DNA of 64,000 nucleotides, from the NCBI GenBank assembly GCA_002897115.2, contig BCIH01000007.1, positions 1,173,810 through 1,237,809 on the forward strand. Reading direction: 5' to 3'. Below, one piece after another: positions 11,006-22,300 of the stretch (the stretch's first letter is position 1; each line of letters begins with the position of its first letter). The notes under the pieces were generated by a model, which had not been told where the DNA came from, did no database searches, and was given only the letters and a program-made list of their open reading frames with translations. Made by a program: the position numbers and the translations under genes. Origin of the DNA: Prototheca cutis (lineage: Eukaryota > Chlorophyta > Trebouxiophyceae > Chlorellales > Chlorellaceae).

Positions 11006-12747
11006 ATGGCCGAAAAACAGGCGCGAGTGCAGCTGACGGGGGTTCCTGCCCGCCTGGAGCAGCTGGAGGCTGTGACAAGACGCAGGATCGACTTGGAGAA
11101 AGAGCTCAAGAACAAGATTAGCCTGTTGGAGACGGAGTACAAGGCGAAATATGGTAGGTGACGACCTTGTATGCGGCTGACAGGTGCTGTGGAAGCAGCA
11201 GGTATCAGCAGCACTGGGAAGTAGCCCACTGTCCAGGACCTCATCCCTTGCCTTGTACCTGACTGGTCTCTGGTGACAGTGGGCCAGGATGCAGACCCGC
11301 TATCACACACCCATGTTCTCATCATGGGCAGAGGATCTGGACAATGATCTGGTTGACATCGTGAGCGGCAAGCTGGAGGTATCCAGCACAGGTGTAGTGC
11401 AGCCTGCCGGGCCTGGGTGGCGCGGCATCCCCGGTTTCTGGCTCAAACTCTTCCAGGAGCATCCCAAGCTGAAGGACTTGGTGCGCAGAGTTCGAGCACT
11501 GCTTGGACCCAGGAAGGAGTGGGATTGCAGTGAGGAAATGAAGAAGATAGACTGGTCCAGTTGCGTCTGCCGTCCTCACCCCTACGTCGTCCCAATACAC
11601 ACACAGATCACGGAGCGGGATGTGGAGGTGCTCAGATACCTGATCGACATCATTGGGCGAGATCCGGAGCCGAACGAGGTCGCAGATAGGATCAAGGAAA
11701 TAGAGCCAGATGCGACAGTGAGTCACGGTGGTACATCTGTGGAGACCTGGACCCGGTGGGTTCCTGGGGCCTGTCTGCGGCATTGCTATCTTCCCCACGG
11801 CTGCCATGCCCGCACGGTGGACGGCACCGCGCGCGCCTGAGGCCTTGCTTCCCCAAAGTGTGAGCTCGCAAGCCTTGTTTCACGCCACCCCGCCCCTGCT
11901 CACAGGTGCATACAATGGCACTCGTCTTTGCAGAGAATCCCTTCTTCACCAACCCAAAGCTGACCAAGACATTCTCGCCTGTGAACAAAGGCGATGGCCC
12001 AGGACTCGTTTACAATGGGGGTACGTTTGGGCAGAGGCAGGGTGAGCCTGGGGCCACGGCCATGGCCACGCCGGCTTGCCCAAACCAAGCCGGCACTGCC
12101 TGGCAGGGACTGGGTGCTGGCTGGTGTGGCCACCAAACAAAAAGGGAGAAGAGGACAGGAACTCGCTGCAACCTACGCCAACCCTCCAACGCCCGCATGC
12201 TCCAGGGTGCTTCATTGACTGGAAGTCTCCATCTAAGAATGTGATGGTCAAGGTGCTGAAGAAGAAGAGCCAGGGCAAGAAGGGCCCTGTGCTGACCAAG
12301 GAAGTGCCTGTCAAGTCATTCTTCAACCTTTTCGGCCGTCGTGTGCCCAGCCCGGAGATGAGCCCACGCAGCGCCGACAGATGGTCGAGGGAAATATGCG
12401 CTAGTGACTTGGATACAATAGAATGGATCTACACCATCTACGCGCACCCGATGGATTGGCACCTGGGGAAGGGACTCGAGGACTATAACAAGAAACAAAG
12501 TGAGCTTGGTGACGATGGGGATGAGTACAGTGCTGGCTACGACGATGATGACGACGACGACGAGGAGGAGGAGGAGGAGGAGGAGGGGGTGGTGGAGAGC
12601 AGCAGCGATGATGGCGGCGGCCACCCAGGCATTTGGCAGCAGCATGGAGAGGCCAAGGCGGCTTCCAAGAGGCCCCCAAGAGGGGCCCCCAAGAGCGGTT
12701 CGGCAGCGCATTATCAGGAGCAGCTGCAAGACTGCAGGCAGCAATGA
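11006..12747 (+). CDS. NAP1-family histone chaperone, array copy 5 (CaaX-bearing)
   Basis: Exons 11006-11153, 11332-11480, 11607-11717, 11906-12020 and 12206-12747 encode about 354 residues. The core has GIPGFWLKLF, ERDVEVLRYLIDI, NPFFTNPKLTKTF, IDWKSPSKNVMVK and SFFNLF. The WYTG-type element has drifted to a WHLGKG sequence. The tail has an unbroken run of about 17 Asp/Glu residues (near 12,541-12,590), then a Ser/Asp patch and a basic segment. It ends CRQQ, a CaaX-type box close to the CKQQ of copy 2. Its closest relative in the array by exon 2/3 wording is the copy 4 pseudogene. Expected role: acidic histone H2A-H2B chaperone, probably prenylated. Confidence 0.88.
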
Positions 12748-13110
12748 TTTCTGTCGCCATGCTACCTGCACAGCACCGCCCAGAACAGGGGTGGTGGTCA
12801 GCAGCTGGCTGGTGGGGAGATGCCCGCTGTTCCCCGACAGATGGAATGTACCCCGCCTCCCAAGTGACCATAGATGTTCCCCGCCGCTGTGAGTCACTCA
12901 CAGCTTGCACTACGGAGAGGCCCGCAGATGAGCCCGCCTTGGCCCCTGATCCTGAGCCCACCAATATGCCATGCGCCTGCCAGACATCACAGGAACCCTG
13001 CCCGGCACCCAGCATTGCATCGAGAATGCCCACCAACTGGTTGCCCACAAGGCTGTGGGCAGAACACGAGTTGCAATGTGTATTCATGCACCGGAACAAG
13101 AGCTGTGTGT
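12748..13110. repeat. 3' flank module after NAP copy 5
   Basis: Shares stretches with the DNA after copy 6 (15,200-15,460): a minus-strand frame of the same wording, starting MFRCM, exists at both sites at about 13,099 and 15,451. Probably flank carried along in duplication, not coding. No separate gene supported. Confidence 0.4.
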
Positions 13111-13321
13111 AGGTGCCGTTACGTGATCATACTCCAGGCCAGTGCAAGCCAGGAAGGCGAGCACCAGAATGATCCTGGCCATCCCTGCGCTTGGTCCAAT
13201 GCATGGGTCCCGGACGTTTTCGCGACAGTGGCCCACTCACACACGCGCACTCTGGCCGAGTGGCTCAACGATGGTAAGTGGCTCCTCAGGACCCACTCAT
13301 GGCATTCTTGGGCGGATTAAG

Positions 13322-13446
13322 ACTTACCAATCTTCGCGGCGAGTGGACAGCGGTGAGACAAGTGGGTCGGGGAGGCGGCGATGTGGCCGGAGTGATAAGA
13401 CCATGCTAGCCGAATCTCTCATGGGGATCATGCGCCTTGGCGATGC
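13322..13446 (+). promoter_or_regulatory. Conserved upstream module of NAP copy 6
   Basis: Block A (CTTACCAATCTTCGCGGCGAG, GTGGACAGCGGTGAG, GTGGGTCGGGGA) and block B (GGGGATCATGCGCCTTGGCG) are about 195 and 95 bp before the ATG at 13,518. Confidence 0.5.
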
Positions 13447-13517
13447 GGCCTGAGATACAGTATTCACGTCCATGTACGGCTAGCAACGCAGATTACAACG
13501 TGGTGTGGCGCAGAAAT

Positions 13518-14662
13518 ATGGCTGCGCAGGAAGAAGCGCAGCAGCAGCAAACGGGGCTTGACGCCCGCGTCAGGTACTTGGAGGACGTAGACAATCGGAG
13601 GTTCGATCTGGAAGATGAGCTCGAGGACAAGATCTACTTGCTGAAGGCGGAATACAAGAAAAAGTTTGGTGCGTTGAGAGCCCTGCATGCAGCTGGCCAT
13701 CTACTTGGACGGCTCTAGCAAACTCGGCACACTCCAGGGCTTGCCAGCCCAAGCTGGCCTGCCCTTATTCCTGTGCTGTGTGGTGCCCAGGCCAGTCAGG
13801 GACGTGGGAACAGACCCAAGNCGCTCCCTTCATGCTCGTCCCATACAGAAACCCTGCACAAGCAGCTGTGTGANGCCGTGAGTGGCAACCGTGTTGTTGT
13901 CAACGGCAAGGTCGTGGAGCCCCGGGGCAGCAAGGGCAAGCAGCGGGGCATCCCAGATTTCTGGCTCAAGGCTTTACAGAGGCACCCTGAAATTGATGAC
14001 CTGGTGCGTGGCGGGTATGGGACGCCGGCGGTCATTGGCGGCTGGGGGAATGAGCAGGGCGGTGTGTGGGGGTGTTTGGAGTCTGCTGGGCCTTGGGCCA
14101 CTGAAGCACCGACGGCTGCACTGGCCCTGCAACCGGGACAGCTGTCCCACCCAGCACTACACTCTCACTGGACCTCTATCCAACACCATCCCGCACCCAC
14201 GCAGATAACGGGTCGGGATGCAGAGGTGCTCAAGTACCTGACCGGCATCTCCAAAGAAGATCCGGAGCCCAGCGACGTCGAGTGCATGCTTGGATGCAGA
14301 GAGGTTCCGGAGGATCACGAGGTGCGGTACACGCATGGACCATGGGAGCGCCAGAGCCAGGAGGGGCATGGAGAACAGCTGTGACTGTGTTCTGTCCGCA
14401 ACGGCATCCGGGGGGGCCCAGGGAGGCACCGGCATGACATCACTCTGAACCCAGAGCAATGGGTCCACCGAGGCCAGTTCGACCTTCACCCGCCCTCTTT
14501 CCCCTGCAGATCAAACACTTTGTGTTGTATTTTGCCAAAAACCCCTTCTTCACCAACGAAAAGTTGATCAAGACACTCATCTCGTACAGGGGATTGCATG
14601 AGCGTCGCACACGATACGGCAACTTAGGTGTGTGTGGGCGGCGGGTGGACCCGAATTTGTAC

Positions 14663-14693
<31 letters not shown>

Positions 14694-15056
14694 TTTGGGG
14701 GGGGGGGGGGGATTCCAGCAGCCAACCTTCGTGGTGCACCCCTGCAACCAGCGGCCCCCATCCCGTGGATGCTGCCGCGTGCAGGTTGTGTTATCAAGTG
14801 GAAATCGCCGGCCAGGAACGTGATGATCAAGGTGGTGAAGCTCCAGAACCAGAGCAGCGTCGCTGCCCCGACCAAGGAGGTGCCGGTGGCGTCATTCTTT
14901 ACGTTTTTCGATGATCCCACGCCACACGCGGACAGGACCCAGCAGTGGATGCACCAGAAAATGAATTACGACCTGAAGATTATCCGCATCCTGACCGACA
15001 TCTGCGCTCGCCCGGTGGAGAGCTACATGGGCGTGCTTCCCCCGGATCTCTCGTGA
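13518..15056 (+). CDS. NAP1-family protein without acidic tail, array copy 6
   Basis: Exons 13518-13668, 13849-14003, 14205-14321, 14510-14627 and 14785-15056 encode about 270 residues. Core motifs are present: GIPDFWLKAL, GRDAEVLKYLTGI, NPFFTNEKLIKTL, IKWKSPARNVMIK, SFFTFF. The protein stops soon after an ESYMG element (the WYTG site), so both the acidic tail and the CaaX box are missing; copy 1 shows the same type of ending. One N in exon 2 (13,874) leaves a residue undefined. Intron 4 contains a TTTA repeat, then T and G runs (about 14,664-14,711). Loss of the acidic tail, which aids histone release and binding in NAP1, suggests altered function. Confidence 0.82.
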
Positions 15057-15179
15057 GGACAGCTGCACAAACAAGGACGAGGAGGAGGAGGAGCAGGAGG
15101 GCAGTAACAGCGGCGCGCCTCGCGGGTTGGCCTGCACAGCAGGGTTCAAGGGCTGCTCGTCAGCCGACACCTGAAGCAA

Positions 15180-15615
15180 GCTGCCTGCTGCCACTCAAAG
15201 GGGGGGGGGACTGTCACCCGGGTGTGCAACGCACGTTGGCCAATGCCACTGTGGCCTGGCCATGACCTGCACTGTGGAGGGGCTGGCAGTCCTCGCGACA
15301 ACGTGCTCTTGAGATGACCTGTGTTGCATTCGCCTGGTGGACACCGGCAGGCACACACCCCCAGCATTGCATGGCCAGCCCCTGTCCCTTTGTGATCAGC
15401 CAGGCGGTCCGCAGAAAACGAGTCACAACATGTCGTCATGCACCGGAACAAGAGCTACGGGTGGTTGGCACTATGAGTGATCAAAGTCAAGGCAAGCGCA
15501 AACCAGGACGAGTGAATGGCACCCAATCATCAATCACATTGTACCATGCAGGGCAACAATAATGCAACCAGCTCAGCCAGCACCAGCGTCACATCACCCT
15601 GGGAGTTGCTGGGCA
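15180..15615. repeat. 3' flank after NAP copy 6
   Basis: Partial similarity to the flank after copy 5 (12,750-13,110), then unassigned sequence. No gene supported. Confidence 0.35.
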
Positions 15616-16080
15616 TCACTGGTGGCCGAAAATTGTGACCCCCCACAGGGCAAGAGGAAGGTGGACCGCCTCAATGATGGACCACCTCAATTCCCTTCCC
15701 AGGGAAGGGAAGGAGCCCCGGGGTTCCCACCCCCAGTTGGGAAGGCTATAACCCCCAGGATGGATGAATGGATGTTCATCAGCACTGCGGCGGTGGAAGC
15801 ACAGAGGCCACTGGCCGGTCTTCCGCAGGCTCTGCACGATGTGCCTCATGTTCAGACACGCCATCAAGTCTCCGTTCCAGAGACGATGCTCGCCATTCGG
15901 AGGGCGGCACTCCTCGTTGGTGCAGCGCAGCAGCCCATGGCACACCACCTCGGGCGTCTGCTCCCTGTAGTGCAGGCGTGGATTGGGCACCTGTCCTGCT
16001 GCCAGGAAGGAACCCAACCCAATCACCTGAGCGACGCGGCAAGGGAATGCGGTCCAACAGGCATTTTGTTTGGGAGACAT
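15616..16080 (-). pseudogene. Fanzor/TnpB-like C-terminal remnant B
   Basis: A minus-strand open frame of about 154 codons ends in the C-terminal region of a Fanzor-type RNA-guided nuclease. HGLLRCTNEEC (about 15,907-15,940) is the end of the zinc ribbon. RLWNGDLMACLNMRHI (about 15,836-15,885) corresponds to the RuvC-III WNRDLxAxLNxRHI motif and keeps the catalytic-position Asp, with Gly replacing the usual Arg. SLRKTG and a following W/F-rich stretch also fit the family's C-terminus. The N-terminal lobe and RuvC-I/II are absent. The fragment occupies the extra ~600 bp in the gap between NAP copies 6 and 7, so it is probably an inserted, decayed mobile element. Confidence 0.7.
15691..15711. 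repeat. Perfect 10-bp inverted repeat with 1-nt spacer
   Basis: TTCCCTTCCC (15691-15700) and GGGAAGGGAA (15702-15711) are exact reverse complements around a single A. On the minus strand this hairpin lies within the end of the open frame, past the RuvC-III motif of Fanzor remnant B. In TnpB/Fanzor elements the 3' end of the gene overlaps the structured guide RNA. Confidence 0.5.
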
Positions 16081-16223
16081 GCCCTTGCTGTGTAGGTGGG
16101 AGTCGACGGATCTCAGAAAGGTGTCGTCATTTTCTGCCGGTCAGGTACAGAGCCATGCACATTCGGTGAGTGGCTCGACGATAACAAGGGTATCTCCAGG
16201 ACCCGTCTGCACAATGATCCGTT

Positions 16224-16340
16224 CGTTTAGACTTTCCAATCTTCGCGGCGAGGGGACTGGTGAGACGGCTGGGTCGGGGACAGTGATCAGCTCGGCATGC
16301 GGGTCCCTTTGCTTGATAGGGATCATGCGCCTCGGCGGCG
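16224..16340 (+). promoter_or_regulatory. Conserved upstream module of NAP copy 7
   Basis: Block A (ACTTTCCAATCTTCGCGGCG, then GGTGAGACGG and GGGTCGGGGAC) and block B (TAGGGATCATGCGCCTCGGC) lie about 190 and 97 bp before the ATG at 16,414. Confidence 0.5.
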
Positions 16341-16413
16341 CGGTGTGAGATGACGTTCGCACGTCCATGCACTAATTCCAACACATATTACAAACAGGTT
16401 GGGGCTCAGGACA

Positions 16414-18031
16414 ATGGCTGGGCGGCGGGCGCGACAGAGGGGGGGTTGCCCCGAGGTGGCATACTTGGAGCCGCTGGTCTTCGGCAAATACAAACTGGAG
16501 GACGAGCTCAAGCAGAAGATCGCGCAGCTTGAAACAAATTACAAGGCGAAATATGGTGAGTGACGTCCTTGCATGCCCCGAACACTCCTGGCGGAAGCCG
16601 CAAGTACCGGGGACCATGGACGTAAGACGGGAGCCAAGGCTTCCCAGGGCGTCCATTTCTGCCCAGTGCAGACTTGGCTCTTGACGACAGTATGTCGAGA
16701 CCCAGATCCCTCACGCCATGTCTCTGTTTGCATCCTGTGCAGAGGTCCTGGACAAGGAGCTGCGTGACATCGTGAGCGGCAAGCTTGACGTGGTCGATGG
16801 CAAGGTCGTGGAGCCTACCGGCGACAGGGTTGATGCATGTGGCATCCCCGGATTTTGGCTCAAAGCTCTCCAGACACATCCTGAGATCCAGAAGATGGTG
16901 TGTTGCGGGGTGACGCCATGTCTCTCCTGGAGGGAAGAGCAGAGGAGGGGTGGGACAGCCGAGCGCCGTCGTACGAGGGTTTTGGGGAGCCGCGCGGAGA
17001 CGTTGCAGCTGATCCCATGACCAGGACAGCTGTCTCATGCAGCGCCGTGTGCCCCTCACCCACCATCACTGTGAATCCACACAGATAACGGAGCGGGACG
17101 CAAAGGTGCTCAAGTACCTGACCAGCATTACCAACCCAGATGCGGACGTCAGGGAGGCACTGGCCTTCTATAACATTTCCGGCCATCCTGAAGACTACAA
17201 GGTGTGGTGCAGCGGTGCACACACCGCAGCTGGGCGGTGGCATGGTGGTGGACAGCTGTGACTGTGTCCTGTACACGAGGGCGTGCCCGCATGGCGCGAG
17301 GGCTGGCAGGGCCCCCACCGCCTTGTCCCGAGGCGTGAGCTCCCATTCACCGGCCAGCTCGCCATTCATCCCCTCCACATTCACCTTAGGCACAATTACT
17401 GGAGTTTCATTTTTCGGGCAACCCCTTTTTCAGCAACGAGAAGTTGGGCAAGTTGATCGTGACCGGCGATGATGTTGAAGGAGACCTCATGCCCGTACAC
17501 ACCTCAGGTTCGTGATTGTTGAGTAGGGGTGCACGGTCAGCCATCCAGGACGTTCATGCATGTCCTCACAGGTGGTCCCTGCCTTCCCTCCCTCACCAAC
17601 CTCCCTCTGGCCGCNGGCCATGTTCAGGGTTCTTGATTTACTGGAAGTCACCGTCCAAGAAGGTGACTGTCAGGGTGATGAGGAAGAAGAGCAAGGACAA
17701 GAGGCGTCCCGCACAAACCAAGGAGGTACCCGTGGACTCGTTCTTCAACTTTTTTGTGGATTCTTTCAGGGACCAACCCAGGAGTCCACGCTCGGACAAG
17801 CGCTGGGTGCGGCATAATATTATAAGGGACAGGAAGATCGCAGGCATCCTGACCGACATTTGTGCCCACCCGATTGACTGGTACACGGGCAAGGCACTCC
17901 TGGACTATGACGAGCAAGGCACCAAGCTTGGTGAGGCTGAGCATGACTCAAGCGATGACTACACCGAAGAGGAGGACGACGACAGTGAGGAGAGCAGCAG
18001 CGACAATAGCGCTGGTCCAGGCCGCCTGTGA
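16414..18031 (+). CDS. NAP1-family histone chaperone, array copy 7
   Basis: Exons 16414-16555, 16743-16897, 17085-17201, 17390-17507 and 17628-18031 encode about 311 residues. Core: GIPGFWLKAL, ERDAKVLKYLTSI, NPFFSNEKLGKLI, IYWKSPSKKVTVR, SFFNFF, HPIDWYTG. A short acidic/Ser tail ends at TGA 18029-18031. Downstream, in another frame, a sequence ending DCRQM before a TGA (18100-18117) matches the CaaX end of copies 2 and 5. The original C-terminus thus seems to have been cut off by a stop plus frameshift, or by a base error near the N at 18,047. The N-terminal helix is shorter and more divergent than in other copies. Confidence 0.85.
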
Positions 18032-18117
18032 CACCCCCTTAACCCCNGGTAGCCCATTCTTGGCCGGGGCCATCAAGCCAAGCGCCGGGCGACATGCAGG
18101 ACTGCAGGCAGATGTGA

Positions 18118-18874
18118 CTGCGTGGCGGGCTGTGCCACAACCGGACGGCAATAAAGAGTTGACGGTTGCTGTGCCTGACGTCTCCTGGGCCATTCCATTG
18201 ATAATGCTGGCAGATGGCCGGGGCTGCCTCATCCTCTCGATCATATGTACCTTGCACACTTGGCAGCTGGCGTGCCCGCGCGTGCGTGCAAGAGTCGAAN
18301 CATGGCAGCCAAGGCCTGGGGATTTGCACGGCGGCTTGATGGAACACCCCTCAGCCATTTTCAGAAGTCACCATGCCCAGTGCCCCATACTATTGCCTGG
18401 AAACACTCCCGGCTCTACGTGACGATGTTACAACAGGAGCAAGATACATGCATTGCATGCATAGGATGGACCGTGCATGCGGGGGACGAGGTGCTGTGCT
18501 GAAACGATGCCGTCGCCGGTCGGTGTGGGGAGTCTAGCAATCTGGAGACTGTGCTCGCTTAGCCCGAAAGCAATGATGACACTGCAAAACCAACAGGGTG
18601 AATGTCGCAAAACGTAGCTTAGCTCATTGGGAAAACAGCCCGTAGGCGCAGGCCATGCAGCGCGAGTTGAGATCACTTGGTGGTTTCAAGGCGGGGATGT
18701 ATTGTCATGTGGCTCGTCGGCGTCACCTCGTGTACCGACTCGCTAACTCGCAGTCTTTCACCGCGATCCTGTTCGATTGTATCCGGTGGATATGTCTACC
18801 ATTCACAAGACCATATGACATTATACTCTGTTGGATAAGACACCATTTCTTTGGCCGTGCCGCCAGCAACCGGC
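18118..18874. other. Intergenic, NAP array and valyl-tRNA synthetase
   Basis: No gene supported. It holds the presumed 3' flank of copy 7 and the promoter of the synthetase. Confidence 0.4.
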
Positions 18875-19297
18875 ATGCCTCCCGGGCCTGCCCGGGTTGG
18901 GTGCCTGCGGCACCTGCATGCATGGAGGCCGCTACTCTGTCGCCGGGGTGGGGTTTTCCGGAGCAGCCCCCCTGGTTTCTGGCAATGGAGTGCAGTGACA
19001 TCTGCCTCCGTACTGCGCCATCGGACGCTTGCCAATGGGGCAACCTTCTCCCAGCCTGGCCTGAGTGAGCAGCTGGTGCACTGGATGCAGGAGGATCCCC
19101 AGAGCAGCGCATGGCGTTGCTTGAGCATTGATGGCACTGCAACCGTGCCTTCCTCTTCTATNTCTGCTGCAGGACAAAGGTCGACTGAGCTGCCCAAGTC
19201 TTTTGACCCCAGCGGGAGCGAGGAGCACATCTACGCATGGTGCGTGGACGAGGGGTTGAAGACAGGGTGGCAAGTTTTGGTGGTGGTGGTGGTGATG

Positions 19298-19331
<34 letters not shown>

Positions 19332-22300
19332 CTCCACACGTTATCAGGCTGGTACCATTCCCATGATCCTTCGTGTAACTCGGCTTCCCCTACTCGGGCT
19401 CCCTCTCTTTGTCTAGGTGGGAGTCGAGCGGCCACTTCAAACCGGCGGCGACGGACACGGGTGTCCCCCCATTTGTGATGGCCATGCCACCTCCCAATGT
19501 GACAGGGCGACTGCACATGGGCCATGCCATGTTTGTGACGCTGCAGGATGTGCTGGCTCGCTTCCACCGTCTCCGCGGCCGTGCCGTTCTCTGGCTGCCA
19601 GGCACCGACCACGCTGGCATTGCCACCCAGGTTGGTGGGTGGGTGGGTGCTGGGGTGCACGGGAGGGGAGTGAAGAGGACAATGGATACTAGGGATGAAC
19701 CAGCAGCAGCAGGACGACTCCTCACACCCCGCTCCCCACCACAACAGATGGCGGTGGAGAAGGAACTGGCGACACAGGGCGAGAGCCGGCAGGCTCTGGG
19801 TCGCGAAGCCTTTGAGCGTCGGGTGTGGGCTTGGAAGGAGGAGTGTGGTGGCGCGATTACACGCCAACTGCGGCGGCTGGGCGCCAGCTGTGACTGGGAC
19901 CGTGAACGCTTCACGCTGGACGCCGGGCTCAGCGCTGCGGTGGCCGAAGCATTTTCCCGCTTGGCCAGCAAGGGCCTGGTGTACCGGGGGGCCTACATGG
20001 TCAACTGGTCACCGGGGCTCTGCACGGCCGTCAGCGACCTCGAAGTGGAGTACGTGGAAGAGGAGGGGATGCTTTACTACTTTAAATACCCACTATCAGG
20101 TATGTTTGTGTGTGTGTGGGGGGGGGGTTGTGGCGGGGGGAGATATTTGTAACTGTCATTGCGGTTGCGGGCAGGCATCCAGAGACACTCGCACACATAT
20201 GTGCCTCCAAACCCCATCGACCCTGCCGGATGTTTACAAATTCAGGCACAGCAAACAGCTGCGGGGATGCAGAATACCTGCCCATTGCCACCACCCGCCC
20301 TGAAACCATCTTGGGTGACACGGCAGTGGCAGTGCACCCTGATGATCCCCGCTTCCGCCATTTCATCGGGCGGGAGGTGGAGGTCCCTCTGCTGGGCCGC
20401 CGTATCCCCGTCATCGGCGACACCTACGTCGAAATGGAATTTGGCACAGGAGCTCTCAAGATCACACCAGGTGTGTGTGGGCTGATGGGTGTCCCGTTGG
20501 GTGCTGATGTGGCAAGCAGGGAGGGCAGCCTTCTCGGCTCCACCCAGACCCTCCATGTCTGCACACACCTGAAAGACAACCAACTCTCTTCTTCTGCAGG
20601 CCATGACATCAATGACTATGAGATTGGGAAGCGGCATGGCCTGCCCATCATCAACATCATGATGGACGATGGGCGGCTGTCCCCTGCGGCCGGCCAGTTT
20701 GCCGGCATGGACCGCTTTGATGCCCGACGCCGCGTATGGGAAGCCCTCGAGGTGAGCGTGGGGTTGGAGCGGTTGTTCATTGGTCGTGGGCTGTACTTTC
20801 TCCTGTTGGCAATGCCCATATGGAAACGGCGCATTGACCAGCCAGGCATGACAGATATCTCCATGGATCTCGGGGGAAGCACTCACCACTTGCTTGCCTG
20901 CCCTGCCACCACAAAAACGCACAGGCGGAAGGTCTGGCGCTGCGGATGGAACGACACCTGTCCCGGGTGCCTCGGGCACAGCGTGGCGGTGAGATTGTCG
21001 AGCCCCTCGTCCGCGAGCAATGGTTTGTCAAAATGGAAGGCCTCGCCCAGCCTGCTCTCCAGGTGCGTTGCTTTACTTGGGTTTCTGGCATTGTGTCATG
21101 CTCCCTTGTTGCGGTGGAGTGTGAGTATTGATTTTGTGATGTAATGCATGTCTTTGTGAAAAACCCCCCCCCGGGCCCAAGCATGCCCACCAACAAATAA
21201 ACAGGCGTTGGACCGGGGCGAGCTGACGATTGTCCCCGAGAGGTTTGAAAAGATCTACCGTCGGTGGTTGATCGGGATCAAAGACTGGTGCATCTCGCGA
21301 CAGCTGTGGTGGGGCCACCGCATCCCCGTGTGGTACGTGTATGACTCTGAAGCTGCCGCAGATGAGGGCCCACGCCCGGGGCAGCCGTACGTCGTGGCAC
21401 GCGATGAACAAGAAGCGGCGGTGAATGCGTCCCGGGAACACGGCCCGAATGCAGTGCTGCGACAGGAAGACGATGTTCTGGACACCTGGTTCTCCTCGGG
21501 CCTCTGGCCTTTTTCCACGCTGGGCTGGCCTCATCAGACAACAGACCTCCAACGATTTTATCCCACCTCTGTGCTGGAGACGGGGCATGACATCCTTTTC
21601 TTCTGGGTTGCACGCATGGTCATGATGGGCATGGAACTCACGGGGAAGCTGCCCTTCCACACCGTCTACCTCCACGGACTTGTCAGTGGTGGTGTTGTGC
21701 TGATTTTCTGGAGGCAGTGTATGTGTATTGTATGCTGCTGTTGGAGGGGGCCGGGGGTTATGATCGTTTGAGCCACCCAACATGTGAATATGAGGGCCCC
21801 CCCCCCCCCANACACNCCCACACACACCCACACACACACCCGCACGTGGNTGCCTCCCCCTCCCNCCCTCCCCAGCCCCAACAGTCAGCCCCCAACAGCC
21901 TGACCCAACTACCCCTCAACAACCACGATACCCAACACAGGTGCGGGATGAGGAGGGCCGCAAGATGAGCAAGACGCTGGGCAATGTGGTGGACCCCGTG
22001 GAGGTGATTGCCAGTCATGGCACCGATGCGCTGCGATTCACGCTTTCTACGGGAACATCACCGGGTCAGGACGTCAATCTGTCCATGGATAAGATCACTG
22101 CCTCGCGCAACTTTATCAACAAGATCTGGAACGCGGGCAAGTTTGTCCTCCATAATATTGACCAGGTGAGAGGCAGACGTGGGGTGGGGTCGAGAGGAGC
22201 AGCAGGCAACGCAGTACCGCGGTGGACCTTTTATAGGGGTGAGAAAAACTGATCTGGTAGACTACGATCCATTTTTACAGGTATGCCGTGGTTGATTTTA

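Noticed and set aside
12500..12650. Separate gene for the Arg/Thr-rich frame over the Asp/Glu run of NAP copy 5
   Set aside because: Out-of-frame reading of the GAC/GAG-rich acidic tail codons.
1..18000. CRISPR or phage-like array as the explanation for the repeated blocks
   Set aside because: Repeats are spaced by whole intron-containing genes and match gene flanks; nothing resembles short regularly spaced repeats.
18608..18660. tRNA-like stretch (TAGCTCATTGGGAAAAC)
   Set aside because: Resembles a D arm, but no matching acceptor or anticodon stem could be found in normal or permuted order.
19390..19971. Large minus-strand ORFs opposite valyl-tRNA synthetase exons
   Set aside because: Antisense shadows of conserved coding exons carrying the HIGH motif on plus.
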